NCBI GenBank assembly: GCA_033296885.1 | Contig: MU863878.1 | Location: 1-64,000 of the forward strand | Reading direction: 5' to 3' | DNA from: Triangularia verruculosa | Taxonomy: Eukaryota; Ascomycota; Sordariomycetes; Sordariales; Podosporaceae | Length of the DNA: 64,000 nt | Shown: piece after piece, positions 21,856-31,017 of the stretch | Position numbering within the stretch: position 1 is the stretch's first letter | Layout of the letters: each line of letters opens with the position of its first letter | Notes under the pieces: model-generated | Seen by the model: only the letters and a program-made list of their open reading frames with translations | Told to the model about the DNA's origin: nothing | Databases searched by the model: none | Made by a program: the position numbers and the translations under genes

Positions 21856-24800
21856 TCAGTGTACACCCCGAGCGTGATGTGACAGAATCGAAGCAGTCGA
21901 CATTTCCGTCAACATCAAAGCAACCTCCCTCTCCCGCTCCTCTTGCCGTAGCTGGTCTTCTGGATTCCACGACCCTCGCCTGTGATACGACGTAGCACTC
22001 TGCTGCGATGTGCTCCGCTCCATCGATGTGACGGCCTGGTGGTAGTGAGGTTGGTGCTGGTGCCACATAGGAGGAAAGGCAACGCCAGCCAATGGATCCG
22101 CAAAGAAAAACGGATTCCTAGGCCTCGAAAAGATAGGAGACATGACGTTGTTCGCCATCAGAGGACCAGGTGAGGCCACCTTCGGCTCCAACGTCTCCAG
22201 CTTTGGCGGTGATTTCTCAGTCGGGGCAGGGATGTTCAGCGGCGGAAACTCAAACCTCATGGGTGTGGTTGGTCGAGACTGTTCCCGCAGTTTGTCAATA
22301 AGCCTATCCGTATCTTGGAACCCGTTTTCGATGCTGGCAAAGGGATTCGTGCTCGGTTGGAAAGTCACGGGAGATGGGACGGGCGTCGGCCTAGGCTCAG
22401 GCAAAGCTCGGAAGGAAGGGCTAGGTAGGGGTCTGAACGTCGCTGCGGTGTGCGGCAGAGCCAACGGCTGCACCACCTCCCCGTTGTCATCCAGGGTAAC
22501 TTGAGTTTCCACACCACCAATCATTCGCCAGGCTGTTCTTTTCCGTCTCCGGCTCTTAACCATGGCGGAAATGGATGACGCTCCCTGATCGGCGGGGACA
22601 TCGACGGGACTGCTGGTGGACTTGGCAGGTGGTTCATCTTGAACCTTTGCATTCTTGTGCAACAGGACGCTCGAGCCCTTAGCTTCGACGTCATCCACCA
22701 CCATCATCAAGCTAGAGTCTGGGGACTCCAGGCCATTACCCTGGAGAGCACCAGGTGCCGATTTGCGAGCCCGCTTTGCTTTTGGCCTCGAGACAAGGGG
22801 ACTTGGAGAGGGCGTGTAAAATGAGACTGGTGGTTCGCCTGTGATCCGCTTGAGATCACCCAAAATTTTGAATGTGAGGTAAGCCCCATTCAGCTTGTGG
22901 TCCCGTATCGAAGCAGGCCGTTTAGCATCTGGGTTCAGTTTAGGCTCTCTTGTAACTCTGGGATTTGGTCGTCGCGCAAGTGGTTTTAGTTCTGGAATGA
23001 CTGGGGGAGTGGGAGGTGACGGTGGGGTTGGTGGTGCCATATGAGGAGGCGACGAGAAAGACATTGACATCGATAAAGGCGAAGGGCCTGGTAAAGGAAC
23101 CGGCGGAGGAAGCATTTCGGTGGGAATAATCACTTCTCTCAACCGAGGAGGAGCTTCTGGCCGTAGACGGGGAATCTCTCTGACCACCTCGGGTCGGGCA
23201 GGAGGTGCCGGGAGCGGCGACGGCTCCGATTCCTTCGTAGGTATTACTGCTACCTCTGGCATCGGCGGCGGTGTTGGCGCTCGTACATCCGCGGGATCCA
23301 ACACAACTGTGACCGAGTCCGCAACACCACCACTCTCTCGCTTCTGCTTTTTGCGGCTAGGGCCATCGCCCTCCTTGCGCTTCTTAGACGCTGTTTCGGT
23401 CGGCTCTTTTCGCTTGCCTGTTTCGCCGCCACTCTGCCTTCGAGAGGCTTTGGCTGTTTTCGCTTTGACCTGGTCTGGGAGAGTAGCGCCAGGAGGAAGC
23501 CACAAGGCAGGCTTCCGATGCTGAAGGTCATCTACCCATGCGTCACAATCCCATTGCACCCAGAAGTCAAGGACATCAGCCCAAACACTTTCGGGTGGTT
23601 TTGTGAAGTTGACAAATACCACTTTTCCTCCGCGATCGTGTACCGCCTTGGCAAACTCTCTGACAAGCACCTTCAGTCCATGTACACGCATGCTGGTGCC
23701 TAGAATGAGCAACATATCCGGCCCCAACGACAAGTCATGCTGTACAAGAGGACTAATGAGGTGAGCATGCGGATGCTCCTCTCCATACAGTACAATATCA
23801 GGCCGTAGTTTGCCGACGCCAAGTGCACGTTTCCCCTTCTCCTCTCGAGCCGCAGTCGCGCCGGCACAATGGGGGCAGGTAGGTTGGCGACCAGCCAAAG
23901 TCTCGGCTTGCCGTTGCTCGTCCTCCCAAGTTGAGGTTTTTGCACAAACGAAGCATCGTAGTTCTGCCAATGACCCGTGCAAGAAAACACACTCCACGCC
24001 CCGTTTTGGTCCAGTCGGGACCGATTGTGATGATGGAGGTTGTGACGAGGGAACTGCTTGTGAGGAATCAGAGCCTGACGCATCCTGCTCCCGCCTGCCG
24101 TCTGCTTCTATATTCCCAACGTCTTCCTTTGGTTCCTGGGAGGAGTCAAGCTCTGGCTGTGACGCTGGTGGCTGCTCCGAGTCCTGCTGTGAACAACTAT
24201 CTGTCGACAAATCCGAAGCCTCCGGTCCTTTTAGAGAACCCCGGCCGACGCCGGCGCCGCGTCCAGCTCTGGCGGAGAATCGATATCGGCTTCCAGCACC
24301 CAGCTCAAGAGATGTTGAAAGGCCGACTCGCTCTTCCAGCTGATCGATATTCTGGGTGTAGCATCTGACAAGCTTCCTACTATCTCGAAGAATGCTAACA
24401 AACCGATGACTGGTGGTTGGTTGGGCGTTGCGCACCTTGTTTCGTAGAGTTGTTGCAAAAGTATAGAAGACCGACGTCTTGACCGGACAAGACCAGATCT
24501 GAGCGTCAAAAAGATCCTTCCCTTTCATGTGTGGTAGCGATGTTCGACTTGATGACGAGCCGTACGATGTCTGTGAGATTAAGAGTGGCGTAGAGACTGA
24601 AGAAGGCTCCTCGCTCTCCGAGCGAGATGATCCGCTGCTGGATGAACATGACGACTCCTCTGGTGACTCCTGATAAGGGTCATAAGAAATGGGAGGCGGC
24701 GATGAGAGTGGCGACGAGCTTCTGGTATGCGCCAGGAGGTCCGCCCTTGAGCGAAGACGCAGAGCATCGAGGGGCATATTCGGAGGGGATGATGTGAAAG

Positions 24801-25521
24801 ACGCGCCGGGTCCCATTGTCATGCGGCCAGGCGTGGTTTCGGCCCCAGCCTCGGATACTCTGAGTCTAGGACTTGGCAGAGGTGTCAAGCCCCTTGACAA
24901 CGAGGGCTCAACCAGCTTGTCTGCGCCATACGAAATCTCGTCTTCGAGCGGATGATCAGGCGGACCCGGCGCATGCTCCGAGGTCTCCACATCTCTCAAG
25001 GTCACATCCTCCTGTGGCCTTGACGTTTCTCGCGGTGTTGCTGGTTGCGCCGACTGGCCCTCTGTTGAATCTGACGACTCTGGTTGGGCGGGAGGAACAC
25101 ATTGCCCGTATTCTATTTTGATGGAGTTATGGGGAACATCCTGAGACCATTGGCCTGGTAGTTCGCTCCCCTCGGTCGGCTGGGACAGGTCGCAGGATGC
25201 CCTCCGTCTTTTCGTTGGTCGCTCTTCGGAGGACGAGTCTGACGCGTCGCTAGCGCTCGACGAATGCGCTTCATGCTTTTCGGCAGCATCGAATTGGGCC
25301 TGGATCAGCGAATACAGTCCATTCTCGGAGCGGAAATCCTAGAGGTTCTGTCAGAAAAATGCTAAGCAGGCGCAAAACGCGTCAAGTTTGCGTACCGGAA
25401 TACCCGAGTTTGTGCTGATGCCAGCACCCGTAATGACAACGACTTTCTTGGACTTCCACAGAGAATTGGCTATCTCTTCGAGCAAGGCTTCTGAGCCCGG
25501 TTCAACATGTGTTGTTGGCAT
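21856..25521 (-). CDS. hst4: NAD-dependent histone deacetylase, HST3/HST4-type sirtuin with large inserts
   Basis: This is a predicted sirtuin of about 1,202 residues. Exon 1 is 25521-25396 and exon 2 is 25338-21856, with a GTACGC...CTCTAG intron between GIP and DFRSENGLY. Visible core motifs are ITGAGISTNSGIPDFRS (about 30-46), CYTQNIDQLE (about 368), catalytic HG (H496), zinc ligands at about C504, C507, C530 and C533, LILGTSMRVHG (about 587) and VFVNFTKP. The core is interrupted by a ~260-residue disordered insert after GLYSL and a ~100-residue Ser/Gln-rich insert before the catalytic His. The ~560-residue C-terminal part is Pro/Ser-rich. The HST3/HST4 branch removes H3K56 acetylation and protects genome stability; the assignment to this branch is inferred from the motif wording and size. 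Confidence 0.88.
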
Positions 25522-26476
25522 CGTTCAGTTGTGTGCAATTCAGTCCACCACGAAGGAGGCGCCCAGGTGGAAACGCGGTGGTGCTACATGCAGAAGTTCG
25601 GCAAGCCTTAAAGAGTCATGTCTGAGAGAAAACGATTGAACAAAATAATATTCAGGTCGGTAGGAACGAGCGTGGGACCTGGGCGCGCAGGGCGTTCGAC
25701 TGCTTGTATAGGCGACAGGCAATCGCGAACTCGTCTCGAGGCTTGTGCTGTGGGCGGTAGCGATTCGGAGCTGGTTGAACGCGTCCCGAACCGTGGAATT
25801 GCGGGGTACAGCAACGCGACAGGAAGCTGAACCGGAGTCGTGAGCGTACAGGAGGCGCGGAAGACGTTAATAGGAACCCAGAACAGCGGTGCCCGTCCGC
25901 GAAAAAGAAGTTGTCCCAGATCAACGTTTGTTGTCGGCCGCTGGAAAGAAGTGGGCAGGTGGATACACAGCGCGCCAGAGACCTGAACTTTGCAAGGAGC
26001 ACGAGCCACGAGCTCCAAAAATACTGTGTAATGCCCCGATGGCTGCCAAGCACAGGCAGCTCGAGATCCATGCAACACTTGAACAAAGAGGAGGGAAAAG
26101 CGGTGTCGAAAGCAAGTAGACGTTGAAAGTGATGGTCAATTTTCCAGGCCAGAGTTACCTTTAAAAATAACACCCTCACAAACTTTCGAGGTTTAGCCTT
26201 TCACAAGTCCACCGCCCTCGCTGTCTGATGACCTGCACCGCAAAGTCAAAGACTACCCTTGCCCATAGCGCCAAGCCTCCAACTCGTCAAGTGGATCTCC
26301 CCGCTGCACTAACGGCTGGATGCCGAGTGCACCGGCCACTCCTACCACTGCCTTGGATTCTGGAAGATCGGTGGAACAACGGCGGGCGGCCAAGCAGCCA
26401 CACGATTTGTGTCTGATGGTTATGCAAGATCTTGTAGATCCATCTCATCACGCATTCAGGTACAGCACATCCAACT
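25522..26476. promoter_or_regulatory. Upstream region of the sirtuin gene
   Basis: About 955 bp lie between the sirtuin ATG and the 3' end of the dehydrogenase gene. Open frames exist on the minus strand, but none has a motif or codon bias. It should hold the sirtuin promoter. Confidence 0.45.
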
Positions 26477-27283
26477 CTACATTTTCCCCTCCTCAGCCTT
26501 CTTATACCTCCCTCCAAGCCCATCACTCTGATACCAAGCCCCCACAATTTCCCTCCCCATCGGCCCAGCAGTAATCATCTCCTCCCCTCTCTCCATCTTC
26601 TCCGCCACCTCCTCCATAAACTCCTCCAGACTCAACGAAATCGGATTCTTTTCCTTCTTGTTGTCATCCGGATCCTCCCTATCGCAATGTAAATCCGTCC
26701 CAACCATCGGCGGCGCAATCTCAACCACCTTGATCTTCGCCAGCGGTTCATCTCGCAGCTGAGTCCTGAGATTCAAGCTCCAGAAGTGAAGCCATGCCTT
26801 TGTCCCGTTGTATACCGGGTTGATGACACTAAACGGGACAAACCCTAGCACACTGCTGACGTTGACGATCATCGCTGCTGGCTTCAGTCGGAAGTGCGGC
26901 AGGAGCTGCAGGGTAAGGTGCATCGGGCCGCGGATGTTGATGTTGATTTCTTCGTCTGCTTTGTATATAAACTCGCTTGGGTCGAGCTTGGAGACTTCGA
27001 GAGACTTCTGGACACCGGCATTGTTGACCAGACAGTCGAGCTCTGGGTGTTTCTGTGTTATAAGGGAGACGAACTCGGGAAACGTTGCTGTTTTCCCCGT
27101 GTCGAGAACATAGTAATCTGCTGCGCCGATTTCTTTGGCAGTAGCCTCGATATTGGACTCGGTCCTGCCGGCAATAATGACCTTCTTGCCCTTGGAGATG
27201 AAGTAGGAAGCTAAGGCTTTACCAATACCGCCTCCGCCGCCTGTGATAAGGGCGCATTGGAAGTTGAGATTGTCTGAAGACAT
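26477..27283 (-). CDS. Short-chain dehydrogenase/reductase (classical SDR)
   Basis: A single-exon frame of 268 codons starts at an ATG (27283). The N-terminal nucleotide-binding motif is TGGGGGIG (14-21), followed by CLVNNAGVQ (NNAG at 85-88). The catalytic Ser is at about 141-142 (VNVSSVLGF) and the YxxxK pair at Y156 and K160 (YNGTK). This is full length for a classical NAD(P)-dependent SDR. The wording resembles the DltE-like branch. The substrate cannot be predicted. The tail is rich in E and K, and no targeting signal is seen. Confidence 0.88.
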   Translation of the reverse strand: MSSDNLNFQCALITGGGGGIGKALASYFISKGKKVIIAGRTESNIEATAKEIGAADYYVLDTGKTATFPEFVSLITQKHPELDCLVNNAGVQKSLEVSKLDPSEFIYKADEEININIRGPMHLTLQLLPHFRLKPAAMIVNVSSVLGFVPFSVINPVYNGTKAWLHFWSLNLRTQLRDEPLAKIKVVEIAPPMVGTDLHCDREDPDDNKKEKNPISLSLEEFMEEVAEKMERGEEMITAGPMGREIVGAWYQSDGLGGRYKKAEEGKM

Positions 27284-27566
27284 GTTGCAAAACAGTATCT
27301 AATGGACGAAACAACACCCTACCACGAAGTGAGAGGATGGCTGAGAAGATATACTATCCACCGACAACGGTGGCCGTTCCATTTGCCCCTGAATGTACAC
27401 ACCAGTTGGTGGCGACGCTCTAGACTGCAACGCTACGTCATCGATACCCCCAAGACGATCCACAGTTTTTGAGTAGGGACACTCTTCATCGACGGTGATA
27501 TCAAAATCGCATCAGCTTGACGGGTGTGTACGTGCCTCTATCATTTCTTCGGCTTGGCTTATGTGC

Positions 27567-29222
27567 TTATCCACATTCTGGCTCATCACTAGCACCTCCT
27601 GCTCTAATGCCAGAACCACCACCATAGATGCCACCATCCAGAATGACCTCCTCGTTGTTCTCCAAATCATCCTGGACCCTTCGCCATTTGATAGCTCTGT
27701 CCTTTCTCCCTTCCAGCTCCTCGCCTTTGCCCTTCAAATCGTAGACAGGTCGTATTACACCGCTCAGCAGCGGATTCTTGCTGAACGCGCCGCCCTGGCC
27801 TTTGCTGGCTCCAGTGTCCGCCGACACTGGAGCGCCATACCCATAGTCATCTTCCACTTCGACATTTGAGACAGGTGATGGCGGCCGCTCAATCTTGGCC
27901 ATCTTTTTGAACACCTTACGGCCAGTAATGTCAATACTAACCACCTGCTGGCGCTTCTCATATTCAGGCTTCGCATTCCACTCCATCTCTCGCAGGAGCT
28001 TTTGCTGTTTCTTCAACGCCAACGCCCGTTCCTCTGGTGTCGCCCACATGCTCCCTCCTACCGTGACATCAAAATCAGCTGCTTCATCCCGTACAGTCGT
28101 GCGTTGTGCGTTTTGAGCTTGGAATGCCAGCAGCTTGTCTCGGTGAGCTAGAGCTTGTGCCTCAGCGATGGTGGGATCCCTAGTCTTGGTATATGGTCGT
28201 GGTGTTCCCGCGACCTCGGCCTTTTTATGCGCCTCTCGATCTGCCGCCATCCTCTCGCGCCCTCTGTCTGCCCGAAGCTCTTTGATCATGCCTTGGATTT
28301 CCGCTGAGCTCAGCAATGATTCCCCACAGAATGTACATGGCCCTGGGCCTTCCTTGATGCAAATAACTTTGCCACAGTTGATACAGTTTGGTGCTGCCGC
28401 CAGGGGTGGATGTCTTGTTCCAACGCAGTTGCATCGTCGTGCCGCCACACCTTCGGCACTATTTGTTGAATGAGAGGGGTTGGTTGTGATCTCGAGGGAA
28501 CGAATCGCCTGGTCGAGGTCGCTCAAGACGGTGGACGAGCCATGCATGGCCACGCCTCCTGTGATCGAAATCTTGGCCGTATTTCCATTATTATTTCTCG
28601 ATGAAGATGGACCGGGCGTGGACGTTCGTGAGGTAGGATTCGACTTATTTTTTGATTTGGACTGGCCCAGGTCTGACACCAGGGACCCTAACGCTGAGGG
28701 AGGAGGCTTCGAAGCCTGAGTTGGGGGAGGCGTGGCGGTTTTCGTAGGCGGCGGTGGTTTACTGGGACCACTGGCGGCGTTCGATGGCGTCGAGCTCCCC
28801 GATCTAGCGGATATGTATTCGTCTTGTATGTCTTTCTTGCTGTAGACAGTCCCCTGCCCGAGCGCAAACGATGCGACTTGTCGAGGAGGTGGGGTATGGA
28901 TGTTTGCTTTCTTCTTCTTGGGACCGCGGCGGTTCTTGGGGACGCCATCAATTTCAGAGTTCTGTGCCGAGTTTTGAGCAGAGTTCTGGACGGTCGATGT
29001 GGATGAGGAAGGTGGTGCGGCCCTCGGTGGTGCTGGTGCCTTTGGATCGCTGCGTCGCGCGTTGAACGTCGAGATAAATTCGATCACTTGGGGCGAGTCG
29101 CCGAGCATGTTGGAGAAGTGTTCGGCTGCCTCCTGCTTGGAGAGGCTGGCGGCATATTCGAGAACTTGTTGCAGGCCATCATCTGGCATCGGCAACAGCT
29201 GGAAGAGCTGTTCTTTCGACAT
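27567..29222 (-). CDS. TRIP4/ASC-1-type zinc-finger protein (Rqt4-like)
   Basis: A single-exon frame of about 551 codons starts at ATG 29222 (MSKEQLFQLLPMPDD). The N-terminus is helical. A Ser/Pro/Thr-rich linker follows, then a C2HC5-type zinc finger at about 264-300 with CNCVGTRHP, CINCGKVIC and CTFCGE, the signature of activating-signal cointegrator 1. A charged helical stretch and a C-terminal conserved region (TVGGSMWATPEERALALKKQ) follow. In yeast and human this family is part of the RQT/ASCC complex that splits collided ribosomes and signals ribosome-associated quality control. The same role is inferred here. The ~100-residue N-terminal part fits the CUE-like region of the family, but I cannot confirm it. 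Confidence 0.85.
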   Translation of the reverse strand: MSKEQLFQLLPMPDDGLQQVLEYAASLSKQEAAEHFSNMLGDSPQVIEFISTFNARRSDPKAPAPPRAAPPSSSTSTVQNSAQNSAQNSEIDGVPKNRRGPKKKKANIHTPPPRQVASFALGQGTVYSKKDIQDEYISARSGSSTPSNAASGPSKPPPPTKTATPPPTQASKPPPSALGSLVSDLGQSKSKNKSNPTSRTSTPGPSSSRNNNGNTAKISITGGVAMHGSSTVLSDLDQAIRSLEITTNPSHSTNSAEGVAARRCNCVGTRHPPLAAAPNCINCGKVICIKEGPGPCTFCGESLLSSAEIQGMIKELRADRGRERMAADREAHKKAEVAGTPRPYTKTRDPTIAEAQALAHRDKLLAFQAQNAQRTTVRDEAADFDVTVGGSMWATPEERALALKKQQKLLREMEWNAKPEYEKRQQVVSIDITGRKVFKKMAKIERPPSPVSNVEVEDDYGYGAPVSADTGASKGQGGAFSKNPLLSGVIRPVYDLKGKGEELEGRKDRAIKWRRVQDDLENNEEVILDGGIYGGGSGIRAGGASDEPECG

Positions 29223-29461
29223 CTTGCGGAAGGTAAGGAGGCAATGGAGTTCGTGATGTTGGATTATCGAAAAAATCCAAGAGAGATGCTGCTGATGGCA
29301 TGGAAATCTACAGAGGACGACAGCAGCAGCAATCACGGCGGCACGCTGCCAAATGAATCATTGCCCCGCGGCGGCCTACCGCTTTGGGATATGTCTCCAC
29401 TTGACTGCATACCCGGGAAGCTTGGCACTGGAGCTTATCCCTGCTCGCCCAACGCGTGTTT

Positions 29462-29842
29462 TCTACCGAGGTGGAATTACAAGGGGGGGGGTGCGACCTA
29501 CGTTGACGCCCTGTGGGTCGCCACAGGCATGGCACAGACCAACCGGCGCGCGCGTGCGACTTTATTATTTCAACATAATAAGCTGCCATTTTCTGCTATT
29601 TTCTCGCGAGCTTACGAGCTATGGGTAACGGTTAGGGTTCGGGTCAGTGGTTAGGGTCCGGGTTAGTGGTTAGAGTTAGCGGTTAGGGGTTCGGGTTATA
29701 GTTAGGGCTTCGGGTTATATAGTTTTCTGGAAAATGGTCGTCGCGGTCTATAGGCAGGAAATGGCGTGGGCGCGTGCGAGCGCTGGTTTACGCTCACCAT
29801 GTGGAGCTCACTCCCCCACCCTTGTAATTCCACCTCCGTAGA
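29462..29842. mobile_element. Non-autonomous element with 30-bp terminal inverted repeats
   Basis: The left end (29,462-29,491, TCTACCGAGGTGGAATTACA...) and the reverse complement of the right end (29,813-29,842) agree at about 28 of 30 bases. TA lies at or beside both ends, as with Tc1/mariner-type insertions. The interior has no coding capacity. It carries GCGCGTGCGA-type motifs near each end in the same orientation and a telomere-like tandem array in the middle. It sits about 240 bp upstream of the TRIP4-like gene and about 490 bp from the tRNA gene. I do not recognise the family. Confidence 0.7.
29630..29722 (+). repeat. Telomere-like minisatellite inside the inverted-repeat element
   Basis: Five imperfect units of about 19-20 bp (one shortened to 13) read GGTTAGGG-TTCGGGTTAGT. 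Each unit thus holds one TTAGGG, the canonical telomere hexamer of filamentous fungi, plus a TTCGGG variant. It is not a clean TTAGGG run, so it is a minisatellite or a decayed interstitial telomeric tract. Confidence 0.75.
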
Positions 29843-30327
29843 CACCACCGCTCAACGCACTGGCTGGTCCCTTGCAGCATCGACATCTGCGACTGAACCT
29901 CACTTTGATCCTCAAAGCAAAGTCATACGCAACATGACGATGAAGAGACCTCGATGCCCGCCCCCTCAGATCTCATTAGGAATGCTGTTCACCCAAAATC
30001 CTGGTTACCATTGAGACGCATCATTCTGGCTATTCGTACAGCTTTCCGACAACTTCACGTCGCTCATCTCATTCAATTCACATACCTCGCAGTCGTTCAG
30101 AAACGCACCCGAGGTTCATGTCTACACTATACCAACTTGGAGATGTCCATGAACGAATGGTGCCTACTTTACCTCGACGGCACGACAATTGGTAGCGACT
30201 TGACGCCTGGTGTCTTTCTCACCAGGACATCGGGTCAATCCTGACCATGGTGAAATGGTGAGAATGGCATTCCTTTGAGGCGGACATGGGTGGAATCTTC
30301 GACGTTGACTGCAACAAGAACTCATAC

Positions 30328-30399
30328 GGTTGTATAGTGTAGCGGTTAGCACCCCAGATTCTGATTCTGGTAACCCCGGTTCGATTCCGGGTACGACCT
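30328..30399 (+). tRNA. tRNA-Gln (anticodon CUG)
   Basis: The acceptor stem GGTTGTA pairs with TACGACC. The anticodon stem CCAGA/TCTGG encloses the loop TTCTGAT, giving anticodon CTG, which reads CAG (Gln). The T arm contains GGTTCGATTCC. The gene is 72 nt with no intron. A TTTT at 30,404-30,407 is a likely Pol III terminator. A and B box sequences (TAGTGTAGCGGTTAGCA and GGTTCGATTCC) are intact. Confidence 0.95.
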
Positions 30400-31017
30400 T
30401 TCCTTTTGCCAGTTTTTCCACCTTTCTGGTGGAGCTCAGTCTTCTTCTTATGTGTCAAGGTGGATCGGGGGAAACCCCACCCTTTTTTGCTATGTAAGTC
30501 AATCTATCTGTCTGAGCTCATTCTGATGTAGAGTCTAGAAGTCCTTGATCACTACTCTGTGTGGTATTACTCTTCAAATATCGCACAAAGAAGGAATGTC
30601 GAATCTCGGTGGCATCGACTTCAGCATAGCCGCGGCCAACCTCTGAGATGCGAATCGCTTCAACTCTGGTCAGCCTGTTAGCACTGCTTTATTTGTAACA
30701 TTCCTGTTGACTGACTAACCTATCAAGAAGGCAAACTTCCAAGTTCCTGAGTTGAAGGTCCCGGATCCTCGGCACCCTCGCGTAGAGGTTTCATTGTTCA
30801 ACTTCTTTGTTACAGCTTTCTGCGTCATTGAGATGAATCCCATTCTTCGGGAATATGGCTGTTCTTTATTAAAGCACAGTTCTGCGGGCCGAGCCAGATG
30901 TTTACATTGGCCTTGTTCCGCTTTCATATGTCTCCTGATGGCTATGGCATTGAAATAAAATAGAGGGCACCATGGGAGGTCTCTCCCAGCTTCGGGAGTA
31001 CTCATCACATACTTTAC
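30400..31017. other. Gene-poor stretch with a weak coding-like fragment
   Basis: No complete gene is supported. On the minus strand, about 30,518-30,666 is open and reads like protein (VEAIRISEVGRGYAEV...). It is preceded by a GTTAGT donor and GCTAAC-like branch region at about 30,665-30,722, so it could be a terminal exon or a gene relic. The last ~100 bp should be the upstream region of the S41 gene. Confidence 0.3.

Noticed and set aside
25608..26179. Minus-strand frames of up to 175 codons in the sirtuin upstream region
   Set aside because: No motif and weak codon bias; several competing frames overlap, as in non-coding sequence.
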